Origin: Minisyncoccota bacterium
GTDB lineage: Bacteria > Patescibacteriota > Minisyncoccia > UBA6257 > HR35
NCBI GenBank assembly: GCA_938048445.1
Contig: CALIVE010000037.1
Span: forward strand, 1 to 17,122
Reading direction: 5' to 3'
Length of the DNA stretch: 17,122 bases
Position numbers and translations under genes: made by a program. Shown here in pieces: positions 1-8,325 of the stretch; within the stretch, counting starts at the first letter, position 1, and each line of letters begins with the position of its first letter. The notes beneath the pieces were generated by a model. It did not search any database. It was not told where the DNA came from and worked only from the letters and a program-made list of their open reading frames with translations.

Positions 1-395
1 GAAGGATTTGTGTCAATAAATGGAGTGAAATTGTGTGTGCCAACCCCTTGCCAGATAATATTGTTCTTCTTTGAGCCATTAAACTCGTAAAGATTCAATT
101 CCGGCTTTGTCCAGTTTATTCCATCAACGCTTTCCGCATAATAGGTAATCTCATAGGTACTGGATCCTGTTTTAATATCAAAGTCCAAACCCTGATAGTA
201 CATCCGGAAAATTTCTCCATCCTTGAAAATAGTAAAATAATAACAGGTGCTTCCTTCCCAATCTTTATTAAACTCAATTACTACTTCTTCTGGCTGCAGA
301 TTATGAAGATTAAAATTAACTTTCCCCATCTTCTCAATAAGCCAGTCAACAAAAAAAACTTCTAACCTACTACCAATATCTCTTTCTTCTTTCAT
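1..395 (-). CDS. GH32-like five-bladed propeller protein, N-terminal part (runs off the window)
   Basis: This reading frame does not end in the window; 131 codons are visible, starting at ATG 395. The next in-frame codons upstream are stops, so 395 is the first possible start. A GAGGG lies only three bases before it, which is a close but usable ribosome site. There is no signal peptide. The N-terminus reads GSRLEVFFVDWLIEKM, followed by FRMYYQG, then ITYYAESVDGINWTKPEL, LYEFNGSKKNNIIW and HNFTPFIDTNP. This order (FVD.LIE, MYY.G, YAESxDGIxWxKP, FNGSxxNNI, HNFTPFxDxNP) is typical of uncharacterised GH32/GH43-like propeller proteins common in planctomycetal and lentisphaeral genomes. The catalytic acids cannot be judged because most of the protein is missing. 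A full G+C count gives about 35 %, somewhat above the flanking glycosidase genes. It is the last visible gene of the operon, 41 bases after the preceding stop. Confidence 0.75.
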   Translation of the reverse strand, partial: MKEERDIGSRLEVFFVDWLIEKMGKVNFNLHNLQPEEVVIEFNKDWEGSTCYYFTIFKDGEIFRMYYQGLDFDIKTGSSTYEITYYAESVDGINWTKPELNLYEFNGSKKNNIIWQGVGTHNFTPFIDTNP

Positions 396-436
396 TTTGC
401 CCTCTCTTTATTATATTTGGAAAAATTTTGAAAATT

Positions 437-2863
437 CTATTTCCATAAAAGAACAATGTCCGTTAGACCAGAAAATCTCATTGAAAAGGATAGATAATCT
501 TTCTCTTTTAAAAAATCAATTTTCCCATTTTCAATAGATTCAATATATTTTATTTCTGATGCTTTTATTTTTATATCAAGTTTTTCAATTGGTCTTCTTT
601 CAAGATTTACCATAATAATTGCAATTCCTTTATCAGATTCAAGTAAACCTGCTTCAAATGTCCCTTGAGAAAGTTCTATCTTTTTCTGTAGGTTTATTAA
701 AAAACATGGTAAAGAAATAAGTTTTCTTGGTATCTCAGGAAATTTTGTTACATTCCCTTCTTTATTCAATTCTTTTATATGATTAAAAAAATTGTGCCCA
801 GGCATGAAAGTATAAAAAATAATATTACCTTCTTTAATTTTTTTCTTTATAATTGCAGGTCTTCCATCAGAGAAAATACCAATAACTTGTCCATCAAATT
901 TTCCATAAATTTCTGCTTTTCTAAAAGTTACAAAGATATCATCTTCAAAAGCAAAATTATTTGATAAATTCACTGAAATTTTTGTTTTTTCAATATCTGA
1001 AATAAATTCTGCCTTTGTATCTATTCCAATCAATGAAGTAAGAATATTTGATGTATTATCATACTCATCTTTTATTGCAGAAAATGGAAACAAAACAAGT
1101 GTTCCACCATTTTCAACAAACATTCTTAACTTTTTCTGGTTAGAAATTGGAAGATGGGTATCAATTAGATAAATAACTTTATATTTTGACAAATCTTTTT
1201 CATCAATAAGAGTTTCATTAATAACATCTGCTGGAAACATTTCTTGAGCAAGTGCGATATGAAGATATTGTTTTTCATGCCCTTTGGCTCCGTTTTGATC
1301 CCAGATTTCAGTCGTTGTGCTATAAACAATAGCTATATCTCTTTCAACTGGTTTACCAGGATAAACAAGATCTTCTGCTTTACCAATATCTCTTATTACT
1401 TTGGCTACTCCTTTATACTGAGAGATATTGTCAGACCAGTAATTTTCTGTTGCTGCATAAGTTGGTCCATAATGAAAATAATCAATAATTTTAACACCAT
1501 GAGCGATTACAATAAATCCCTTCATTCTTATCCCTTCCTCTCCATCCATAGTATTGTAAAATCCAATTGGTTGATTATGTTTACTTGCTGCACTTCTTAA
1601 AATATCGCAGAGAAATCCTAATCTTTGATAGAGCCCACTCCCCCAAGATGTTATACTACCATACATCCAATCTTCAGTCCACATAAGAGTTGTCGCTCTA
1701 TTAAGTCCCATTTCAAACCAATCAGGACTAATAGGACACATTATTCCGCCAAGTATCAATGGATGATCTGTATAATTTACAAAGGTTAAGGTATTAGGAT
1801 TATATTCTTTCTCTAAAGTATTTGTCATATTCTTGAAATAGTTAATTGTAACATTTTGTGCATATCTATGTGTCCAGTAATATAACTTTTTTGCTGCTTC
1901 ACCATATTTTAGACCCCAATTATATTCAATCTTTTCAATTTCCTTTTTATCAATGATAGGTTTTATTTCTGACCATTCATTAACATTGAAATCTTTTGGT
2001 TTAAACCCTTTGCTTTCAAGAAAACTATAGAAATCTTCTATAGGAAGTTCATTTTTTTTGAGTTTGTTAAGCCCATAATTACCTGGTTCATCAGCAAGAC
2101 AAACTGCCTGTATTTTTGAAAAAGCTTCTTCTGATATTTCCTTCTGCTTTTTGGCTGAATTCAAATTACCTGAATTGTGAGTAATAAATCTATCAAAACC
2201 TATTTCCTTATAAACTTCATATTGTTCAATAGTATAAGGATAACGCGTCCCATTAATCCCTAAAATTTTTAATGTTTTAAGTTCATTTTTCCAAATCTCA
2301 ACATCTTTATACAAACTAAGGAAACCTCCTGCAGCTGCAAAAAATGAAAACTTTTTAGGAAGATTTTCCATTGAAAGATTTAATGATTGTGCCATTTTAA
2401 GATGTTTTTCTGATTCCTGTCTAACTGTAAGAATCTTATCAGGATTTTCGTAGTAATCACGCGGTAAACTTATAGCAACAATATTCCCTTTCTCTTGAAT
2501 TCTAATTGTTTTAAAAATTCCTGATTCATCATCTTTTGTTGATAACTGAATTTCAACATCAACATTTTCAAGTGGTTCAGGATTCCTAAAATCTAACACA
2601 ATTGTTCCCCATTTGCCAGAGATTTCAGCCCATGGAGAATAACTATTTTGTTTAATACGAACTCTTGGATAAACTCGCCCTCCTCTTGGAATTGTTGAAT
2701 AACTTACATTCCAAGGGGGACGATGTATAACTGTTCTTAAAAAAGCATAAACTGAATCCGAAGAGTAAACTTTAAATCTAATATATATATTTTCAGGATT
2801 CTTTTTTATCTGACAGAAAATTGAAAAAGAAAAAAATAAGAAGATTAGAAAAAATTTTTTCAT
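437..2863 (-). CDS. Secreted GH42-like (clan GH-A) glycosidase with GATase-like domain, paralogue 3
   Basis: This gene encodes 808 residues from ATG 2863. A longer frame reaches an ATG at 2893, but an AGGAG site six bases before 2863 and the signal peptide MKKFFLIFLFFSFSIFCQ starting there decide for the shorter form. A beta-rich region covers roughly residues 20-135. A TIM-barrel-like region covers about 170-500 and includes ADEPG (Glu259) and MWTEDW (Glu397). These sit where clan GH-A enzymes carry the acid/base and nucleophile. A Rossmann or GATase1-like domain follows at about 505-616, with VIYLIDTHLPIS and FVENGGTLVLFPF, as in GH42 beta-galactosidase domain B. The C-terminus is beta-rich. 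It is the shortest of three paralogues in the window and lacks their separate N-terminal carbohydrate-binding-like module. The role is hydrolysis of an exposed glycan outside the cytoplasm. The fold assignment is fairly firm; linkage and sugar are unknown. Confidence 0.75.
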   Translation of the reverse strand: MKKFFLIFLFFSFSIFCQIKKNPENIYIRFKVYSSDSVYAFLRTVIHRPPWNVSYSTIPRGGRVYPRVRIKQNSYSPWAEISGKWGTIVLDFRNPEPLENVDVEIQLSTKDDESGIFKTIRIQEKGNIVAISLPRDYYENPDKILTVRQESEKHLKMAQSLNLSMENLPKKFSFFAAAGGFLSLYKDVEIWKNELKTLKILGINGTRYPYTIEQYEVYKEIGFDRFITHNSGNLNSAKKQKEISEEAFSKIQAVCLADEPGNYGLNKLKKNELPIEDFYSFLESKGFKPKDFNVNEWSEIKPIIDKKEIEKIEYNWGLKYGEAAKKLYYWTHRYAQNVTINYFKNMTNTLEKEYNPNTLTFVNYTDHPLILGGIMCPISPDWFEMGLNRATTLMWTEDWMYGSITSWGSGLYQRLGFLCDILRSAASKHNQPIGFYNTMDGEEGIRMKGFIVIAHGVKIIDYFHYGPTYAATENYWSDNISQYKGVAKVIRDIGKAEDLVYPGKPVERDIAIVYSTTTEIWDQNGAKGHEKQYLHIALAQEMFPADVINETLIDEKDLSKYKVIYLIDTHLPISNQKKLRMFVENGGTLVLFPFSAIKDEYDNTSNILTSLIGIDTKAEFISDIEKTKISVNLSNNFAFEDDIFVTFRKAEIYGKFDGQVIGIFSDGRPAIIKKKIKEGNIIFYTFMPGHNFFNHIKELNKEGNVTKFPEIPRKLISLPCFLINLQKKIELSQGTFEAGLLESDKGIAIIMVNLERRPIEKLDIKIKASEIKYIESIENGKIDFLKEKDYLSFSMRFSGLTDIVLLWK

Positions 2864-2869
2864 CTTATA

Positions 2870-2874
2870 CTCCT
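2870..2874 (-). promoter_or_regulatory. Ribosome binding site deciding the start at 2863
   Basis: The coding strand reads AAAGAGGAGTATAAG directly before ATG 2863, placing AGGAG six bases from the start. The alternative ATG at 2893 would overlap the previous gene's 3' end and would add ten charged residues ahead of the signal peptide. The site therefore supports 2863. Confidence 0.75.
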
Positions 2875-2882
2875 CTTTGACT

Positions 2883-4172
2883 TTATTTAACATCTACAAC
2901 GATTTCTTTTTCGTATTCATAAGTTATTTTATATTTAACAAGTCGGGCAAGCCCTGGTGTAGTGTTCGTCTTACTTATAGGTTCTCCATCTTCAATTACA
3001 TAAAGAAATCTCCCATCAGGACTTACTACTGCATCTCTTGGTGCAACAAATTCAATCTTTGAAGCATCTTCTCCCGGGCTACCAAACTGTTTCACGAAAT
3101 CAAAACCGAAGCCATTATCAGAAATTTTTATAATTCTTACAGGGTCTCTCTGAACAATATAAATTCCATACTCCCCATCAAAAGCAACTCCATATACATT
3201 TACCATTGGCTCTTTTTTATTCTTTATTGGGTCATTTATTTCTGAAATACTATATGCAATTTCAACATAAGTATCCTTATCAATCCATTTTGTTATTCCA
3301 TTTCTATTTCTGTAATATGCGTGCGCAAGATATATTACTTTTTTACCGTCAGTATCTCCTGATTCTCCCGGTGCTCCTCCTTTAGAACGCCATAAACCTC
3401 CTTCTTTCTCTCGTTTTCTTCTATCAAATGCTGCAAAATATGTGTAACGTGGGCAAGAAACATAAAGCCGATAATCAGAGTTAATCCCCACCCAATTGGG
3501 CAAGCCGAGTCCACCTTTTTTCTCTTTCCATTCTACATCATTATCATGAAAACCACCAATTGAATATTTTTTTTCACCCGTTTTAGCATCATAAACTAAA
3601 ACATAGTGATTGTAAGAAGCATAAATCCTTCCATTATCAATAGCAATATTTAACCAGTATGGAGAATCAGGGGCTAAGATTTTATTTTTACCCTTAATGT
3701 CATTTGCTGGGCTCCCATCAGGATTAAACTTATATATTATTCCTGCGCCATAATCAAGAACATAAACATTCCCTTTCTTATCAACTCTAACATTTCGTGG
3801 ACTAACAAATACATCATCCCCTCCAATTATTCCATTTTTTCCAAAACTTGTATCAAGAACAAGGTTCAATCCTGTCTTAATCTTTATAATGTACTTCCCT
3901 GGGTTTACTTGATTTCCTTCCATATCTTTGAGATCCCATGGCACTTCAAAAAGTTTTTCTGTCGTAGATTTTTCATAAAGAGTGCGTATGTATTTACCAT
4001 TTTTATTATAAACTTTTATAGAAATATCAGTTGGTTGTGGATTGTTAATAGTAAAAACAAAAATATCTCCTGATTTTAAAGAAACAGAAGTTTTATCTGG
4101 AACACATTCAATTTGAGCAAATAAAGCAGATATAAAAGTAATAAAAAACGACATAATAATTTTTCTTACCAT
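2883..4172 (-). CDS. Secreted FlgD-type Ig plus NHL-repeat beta-propeller protein
   Basis: This gene encodes 429 residues from ATG 4172; a GTG two codons earlier (4178) is open but lies only three bases from the AGGAG site. A signal peptide (MVRKIIMSFFITFISALFAQ) is followed by an Ig-like domain at about residues 30-98. It contains VYNKNGKYIRTLYE and GNQVNPGKYIIKI, the pattern of FlgD-type Ig modules. The rest (about 108-415) holds propeller blades. Each has a hydrophobic strand ending in a short Asp/Gly turn, for example NVRVDKKGNVYVLDYG, GVAFDGEYGIYIVQRD and DAVVSPDGRFLYVIEDGEP. This is the pattern of NHL repeats. No catalytic motif is visible. NHL propellers bind ligands or, in some families, catalyse lyase reactions. 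Here a secreted glycan-binding or structural role is inferred only from its place between glycosidase genes. Its start overlaps the preceding stop by seven bases. Its G+C (one line 37 %) is higher than in the neighbouring cytoplasmic enzymes. Confidence 0.8.
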   Translation of the reverse strand: MVRKIIMSFFITFISALFAQIECVPDKTSVSLKSGDIFVFTINNPQPTDISIKVYNKNGKYIRTLYEKSTTEKLFEVPWDLKDMEGNQVNPGKYIIKIKTGLNLVLDTSFGKNGIIGGDDVFVSPRNVRVDKKGNVYVLDYGAGIIYKFNPDGSPANDIKGKNKILAPDSPYWLNIAIDNGRIYASYNHYVLVYDAKTGEKKYSIGGFHDNDVEWKEKKGGLGLPNWVGINSDYRLYVSCPRYTYFAAFDRRKREKEGGLWRSKGGAPGESGDTDGKKVIYLAHAYYRNRNGITKWIDKDTYVEIAYSISEINDPIKNKKEPMVNVYGVAFDGEYGIYIVQRDPVRIIKISDNGFGFDFVKQFGSPGEDASKIEFVAPRDAVVSPDGRFLYVIEDGEPISKTNTTPGLARLVKYKITYEYEKEIVVDVK

Positions 4173-5350
4173 TTCCACCTACTCCTTTTTAAATTTATTA
4201 TACAAATTTCTGGTTTTTCTGTCCACTCAAATGAATCTCTATTTTTTATCAATTGCCACCTTTTTAATATTTTCTTTTCAAAAAAAGTGCATTGAGTATA
4301 AAGGGTCCAATCATTAAATTGTTTTAAATTAAATTTTCTTAGACCTTTAGGATAAGGGGAGATAAATAAATTTATAACTTCTTCTGAAGAAGGTTTGTTC
4401 CCAAGAGATTCAATGCCTTCTTTCAACTTTTTATCCAACATTTCACATAATTCCCAGAATAAAACATCTAATGCATCATTAGAAAAATTGAAAAGTTTCA
4501 AGTATTCAATTCTTTTTTCTCTTTGATATTTTGCTTGGGGTGAATCTTTATCTCTACATACCATTCCACTTATATATCCAAAATTAGATTTATTATCAGG
4601 ATAAATATCAATAAAATTTCTACTGCATTTTTCAATCACACAAAAATTACATTTTAAATCAAAAATTATTATATTACATGACCCCCAAAAAATTGAGTAT
4701 TTTTTTAAAAAATCAACACACGACCCAATATCATAAGCATATTTATAGACCATTTTAAATATAGGTAAAGGGAATATTTCTTTGGGTTCATCATCAATAT
4801 GAAGGCCTGAACCAACAGAATCAATAATAAATGGTAATTTTTCCCACCACACTTCTGATAAAGGCATTTTTTCTGGTAGTTTTGGATAAGGATTCCAGTA
4901 ATCAATTGGGTCATCAATATTTTTTATATGCATTGGTCCAAAATCAGTTTCTCGGATAAAAGCAACTCTACATTTCTCATAAAATTTTGATTTTTTTAGA
5001 CCAAACTTCCTATATCCTCTGAATTGTAAATAACTATTTAAACTCCTATAAATTGCAATTTCTTCAAGAGTTAAATTTGCTAATTCCATTAATAACTTAT
5101 CTTTTTTTAAAACATAGTCAACCCACTCTTTACTTTCTGGATATTTTTCGTAAGACGGGATTCTTTCAAGTGATTCAAGATAATAATTTTTTACATCTTC
5201 TATTAACTCCTTTTTTTCAAGATAGGGATTTTCAGAAATTACTCTTTCAAATGTTAATTTTAAATAATAATCCCTATTACTTTTTAAAATTTTAAATTCT
5301 TCATAAGCATCTTTATAAGGGTCTAAATCTTTATTTTTTAAATTTGACAT
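4166..5350 (-). CDS. C45-like Ntn-hydrolase / acyltransferase family protein
   Basis: This gene encodes 394 residues from ATG 5350, with AGGAG six bases upstream and no signal peptide. Residues 1-110 are helical and charged. The core begins at KCRVAFIRETDFGPMHIKN, followed by IDDP. Cys127 followed by a beta strand and then N-x-D (Asn144, Asp146) matches the nucleophile region of the acyl-CoA:6-aminopenicillanate acyltransferase (peptidase C45) family, in which self-cleavage frees the Cys. Further family-like features are GSGLHIDDEP (180-189), a helix ending FLKKY (214-218), then GSCNIIIFD and CVIEKCSRN, and CRDKDSPQ (265-272). Members hydrolyse or transfer N-acyl groups, often of unknown substrate. 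In this operon an amide bond of an N-acyl amino sugar or a peptide-linked glycan is one possibility, but that is inference. The family call rests on motif order only. Confidence that it is a real gene is high; the family is moderate. Confidence 0.6.
   Translation of the reverse strand: MSNLKNKDLDPYKDAYEEFKILKSNRDYYLKLTFERVISENPYLEKKELIEDVKNYYLESLERIPSYEKYPESKEWVDYVLKKDKLLMELANLTLEEIAIYRSLNSYLQFRGYRKFGLKKSKFYEKCRVAFIRETDFGPMHIKNIDDPIDYWNPYPKLPEKMPLSEVWWEKLPFIIDSVGSGLHIDDEPKEIFPLPIFKMVYKYAYDIGSCVDFLKKYSIFWGSCNIIIFDLKCNFCVIEKCSRNFIDIYPDNKSNFGYISGMVCRDKDSPQAKYQREKRIEYLKLFNFSNDALDVLFWELCEMLDKKLKEGIESLGNKPSSEEVINLFISPYPKGLRKFNLKQFNDWTLYTQCTFFEKKILKRWQLIKNRDSFEWTEKPEICIINLKRSRWKW
4182..4186 (-). promoter_or_regulatory. 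Ribosome binding site for the NHL protein gene
   Basis: AGGAG on the coding strand lies nine bases before ATG 4172 and only three before GTG 4178. The spacing favours ATG 4172. The site lies inside the 3' end of the C45-like gene, so the two genes are probably translationally coupled. Confidence 0.65.
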
Positions 5351-5369
5351 CTTTCACTCCTTTTTCTTG

Positions 5370-7400
5370 CTAAAAATAAAATTCAATAAATGGGGACTTT
5401 ATTATTCCAGAATTAATTTTTTTCTTAAAAAAAATATTGTAATTTGAATTTGTGATTGAAAATACAAATTCATTTACTCCGTTTTTTAAATATTTTTTAA
5501 TATCAAGTTTATATGGTGACCAAAGTAAAATCCCTACTTTCTTCCCATTAATTTTTATCTCAACAACTTCTTTTATTTCCGGAAAATTCAAAAAGATTTT
5601 TTTCGCATTTAAAAATTCTTTTTCAATTTTAATTTTTTGTTTATATGTAATTGTCCCTGAAAAATAAGGTATGCCTTGTTTTGTCCAAGAACCAGTTAAT
5701 AATTTATTTTTAAAAGGAACAATTACTTGATTTTCAATCATAAATTCTCCTTTTAAAATAAATGGGCAATAAATTCCAGATTCTAATTTATCTGTATATA
5801 AAACTACTTTTATTTCATTTTCTCCAACTTTAATCTTTTCAGTAATATCAACGGTGAGATTAAACATATCATATTCTTTTTCTCTTTTAAAATTGTTCAG
5901 TTTATATTGATTAAAATAAATTTGATGTTCTCCAATGATTCCTGCTTCTTCAATTATTAACTTCATCCTTTGTTTCAACTTACTTTTTATTTTAAAGTAT
6001 GTTTTAAATTCTATTTTTTCTTTTTTTATCCTTCCTATTGGAATTTTTCCAAAAATTGTTTCTCTCCATTTATTTGAAAAGAGTTCAGGGAAAATTTTAT
6101 AGATTGGGCAAGGAATTTTCCCAATTCTTTGATTTTTATCTTTACTTATTATCCATTTATCTATTACAAAAAAGTTTTCAAATTGTTCTATTTCCCATTT
6201 TTTATCAAAATATATCTTTTTCTTTAAAAACTTACTTTCTTTTTCTTGAAAAATCTCTTCATTTTCTGCAAGAAGAAAACTTTGAAATGGTTCAAAATTC
6301 AGTTTTATAAATGTTTTTTGATTTCCAATTTCGCAAGGATAAGGATATATGTCTCCTGTTAAACAATCTAAAATTTTTATCCCCTTTTCTCCTTTAAATT
6401 CCACTTTTATTTTAACTTTCTTATCTGATGTATTAAAAAGAAAGTAAAAAAATTTATTATCATTTCTCCTTACATTAACAAAAATTTTATCTGAATCTTT
6501 TCCAATTAATAAAAAATTGTTAACATCGCTTTTTCTCAGATCTTTAAAAAGTCCTTCTTTTGAATCTATCTCCAAAATACTGATATTGTTTTCCTTTATT
6601 TTTTTCAAAATTCTATTTATCTCATCAGAAAGAAAAGTGCCTTTCAGAATTATTAAAACAGAATAACTCATATTCCCACAAATAATCTCATTTTCTTTGA
6701 TTTTTGCATCTTTAAGATTTTTTTCAGTTATAAAGTGAAATCTAATTTGATTTGAAATTAATGAAAAAGCAATATCCTCTATTTTCTTTTGTAGTAGGGA
6801 TGATTTTTTCTCATCTGGTAAAGTTCTCCATATCTCTTTAATTGGATATAAAAAACAAATTTTTACAACTGGTTCTGTTCTCTGCATAATGTAGGATAGA
6901 CGAACAACATAATCTGAATAAAATTTATAATATTTCCAGAAAGACCATTGATAAAACTGAGATGGACTTGCTTCATATTTTCTTAACCCAACAATAGAAT
7001 AGAAAAAAGCATGAGGAACAAGAAAATTAACTCCAAGACAATATAACCAATCTGTTATTTTTTTCATTGTAGAAGGGGTGAAATTCCAGTCAGAACAGGC
7101 AAAAGATTCACACATTAAAGGAACACCTTTAATTTCTGCTACTGAAGAAGGTAAAAGGATAGTTAAATTCAAAACTTTATGTTTTTCATCTCCAATCGCA
7201 GGGATAATCAAATCTGTCCCTGGTATATCAAAAAATTTAAGTAGATCTAAAATAGAACCTAAAAGATACCCTTCCTGAATAATTTTTTCTTCAGGGCTTA
7301 TATGTCCGATAAGTTTTAAATTATTTTCATCACACCATTTTTTTATTTTAACAATGAAATTCTCTATAAAAAGTTCTGTTAAAATTTCTCTATAATGCAT
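5370..7400 (-). CDS. GH106-like (alpha-L-rhamnosidase-type) enzyme, C-terminal part of a split gene
   Basis: This 676-residue frame is the downstream part of the gene that starts at 8317. Its first Met has AAGG only about one base away, too close for a normal ribosome site, and the same frame is open further upstream to about 7490. It continues the TIM-barrel region: LIGHISPEE, then FDIPGTDLI, then GVPLMCESFACSDWNFTP, whose Glu98 (residue 404 in the joined protein) is a candidate catalytic carboxylate, then LVPHAFFYS. The tail contains a GH2-type sugar-binding beta-sandwich at about 540-660, with GSWTKQGIPYFSGTITYKQ, IKINGKKVGILLWSPYKLDI and LKNGVNEFVFSI. That combination is what GH106 and related planctomycetal or lentisphaeral enzymes show. 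Joined to the upstream part by one extra A, it gives one 982-codon protein with no other interruption. A small-substrate rhamnosidase acting in the cytoplasm is inferred, since no signal peptide is seen. Confidence 0.65.
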   Translation of the reverse strand: MHYREILTELFIENFIVKIKKWCDENNLKLIGHISPEEKIIQEGYLLGSILDLLKFFDIPGTDLIIPAIGDEKHKVLNLTILLPSSVAEIKGVPLMCESFACSDWNFTPSTMKKITDWLYCLGVNFLVPHAFFYSIVGLRKYEASPSQFYQWSFWKYYKFYSDYVVRLSYIMQRTEPVVKICFLYPIKEIWRTLPDEKKSSLLQKKIEDIAFSLISNQIRFHFITEKNLKDAKIKENEIICGNMSYSVLIILKGTFLSDEINRILKKIKENNISILEIDSKEGLFKDLRKSDVNNFLLIGKDSDKIFVNVRRNDNKFFYFLFNTSDKKVKIKVEFKGEKGIKILDCLTGDIYPYPCEIGNQKTFIKLNFEPFQSFLLAENEEIFQEKESKFLKKKIYFDKKWEIEQFENFFVIDKWIISKDKNQRIGKIPCPIYKIFPELFSNKWRETIFGKIPIGRIKKEKIEFKTYFKIKSKLKQRMKLIIEEAGIIGEHQIYFNQYKLNNFKREKEYDMFNLTVDITEKIKVGENEIKVVLYTDKLESGIYCPFILKGEFMIENQVIVPFKNKLLTGSWTKQGIPYFSGTITYKQKIKIEKEFLNAKKIFLNFPEIKEVVEIKINGKKVGILLWSPYKLDIKKYLKNGVNEFVFSITNSNYNIFFKKKINSGIIKSPFIEFYF

Positions 7401-7429
7401 CCTTACTTTTTTACTTTCTTCTCCTCTAT

Positions 7430-8317
7430 CTAAAATAAGATGATATAAGTTTGAAAGAAGTGAATAACCATATTTTTTTTGAATATTTTTTCAAGATTTT
7501 CAGTCCATGGATATTCAGAAAACATCTTTGGTTCATCTATAAAAAAGTAATGGATATTTTTTCCAAAGTTTTTTCCTAAATATTTTTTATATTTTTCATG
7601 TGTGAATTTCAAAAAAAGTTCAGTGGAATAAGGATTAAGAACATCAAGATAAAGTTGGTGTGTAAATTTTGGATTTTGCTTGTCTTTCAAATAGAAAACA
7701 ATTATTTCCCAAACCCCCTTAAAAGGAAATTGAATATAAAGTTCTGGTTTGAAAGCAATTGCTCTTGTATGTTTATAATCTTTTTCTACTGAATAATAGT
7801 TTTTACTTGTCCAATTCATAGAATAAGAGAAGTTTGTTTTTATTACGCCTAAATTTTCTGTTAAATCATAAATTTTACCTTTATTTAATCCAAAAATTTT
7901 TAATATCCTTCCTTTTTTGATTGAATAAAACTCATCTCTTTCAAGTTTAACCTTTGTTCTATAAATATCTAAAAATTTTGCTCTGTATTGAGGAAAAATA
8001 ATTGGTATAATTTCTCCACATGTTCCACTTGGACAATCAAACTCGTCATAAATTTCTGAATTTAATGATAATTTTTCACTCTCTTCAACTATAAATTTTA
8101 CAAATTCAAACCATTTATAAGAACCATAAGGTGGATATATTAAACCACTTCTTGCATGAATAAAAAATCCAGTTATACCTTTTTCTTTCATTTCTTCAAG
8201 TTGTTTTTTTAATATTTTTTTATCAAGAATATAGTTTAAAAACCAAAATGGATATAAGCCATATTTCCTATCAGGTTTTTTAAATTTTTCTAAAAAATTA
8301 TTATATTGAGAATCCAT
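7430..8317 (-). CDS. GH106-like (alpha-L-rhamnosidase-type) enzyme, N-terminal part of a split gene
   Basis: This 295-residue frame starts at ATG 8317, eight bases after the previous stop. No Shine-Dalgarno-like sequence is present (TTAATTAAAGTT precedes it), so translation probably depends on re-initiation after the upstream gene. The N-terminus has family hallmarks: LYPFWFLN, EEMKEKGITGFFIHARSGL, then YDEFDCPSGTCG. Near its end, FIDEPKMFSEYPWTENL contains Glu262, the likely catalytic acid. After FKK the frame leaves the homologous sequence, and the last fourteen residues to the TAG at 7430 look unrelated. If one A is added to the 8-A tract at 7473-7480, the frame reads on as KKYGYSLLSNLYHLILDRG into the 5370-7400 part. 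The gene is therefore either broken, mis-sequenced, or expressed by slippage. There is no signal peptide. Confidence 0.65.
   Translation of the reverse strand: MDSQYNNFLEKFKKPDRKYGLYPFWFLNYILDKKILKKQLEEMKEKGITGFFIHARSGLIYPPYGSYKWFEFVKFIVEESEKLSLNSEIYDEFDCPSGTCGEIIPIIFPQYRAKFLDIYRTKVKLERDEFYSIKKGRILKIFGLNKGKIYDLTENLGVIKTNFSYSMNWTSKNYYSVEKDYKHTRAIAFKPELYIQFPFKGVWEIIVFYLKDKQNPKFTHQLYLDVLNPYSTELFLKFTHEKYKKYLGKNFGKNIHYFFIDEPKMFSEYPWTENLEKIFKKNMVIHFFQTYIILF
7473..7480 (-). other. 8-A tract at the frame break of the GH106-like gene
   Basis: On the coding strand the sequence is TTC, eight A, then TATGGTTAT. In the upstream frame this gives FKKNMVI and a stop 40 bases on. One more A (or a -1 ribosomal shift on the tract) gives FKKKYGYSLL and joins the two halves without any stop. 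C-AAA-AAA-A resembles slippery sites used for -1 shifts and for RNA polymerase slippage. No obvious stimulatory stem-loop is seen just downstream. Confidence 0.75.
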
Positions 8318-8325
8318 AACTTTAA

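Noticed and set aside
396-436. Possible terminator in the 41-base gap before the GH32-like gene
   Set aside because: Only short A/T stretches are present, with no GC-containing stem followed by a T tract on the coding strand.
779-1600. Plus-strand open frames of 61 and 118 codons
   Set aside because: They lie antisense to a well-supported glycosidase gene, have no ribosome site, and their translations are low-complexity Phe/Ser/Ile-rich with no family pattern.
4705-4917. Minus-strand open frame of 70 codons inside the C45-like gene
   Set aside because: It overlaps the C45-like gene in another frame, with no ribosome site and no recognisable domain.
5370-7400. The 676-residue frame as an independent gene
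   Set aside because: It begins in the middle of a barrel, its first Met has no well-spaced ribosome site, and it joins the upstream half exactly with a one-base change in a poly-A tract.
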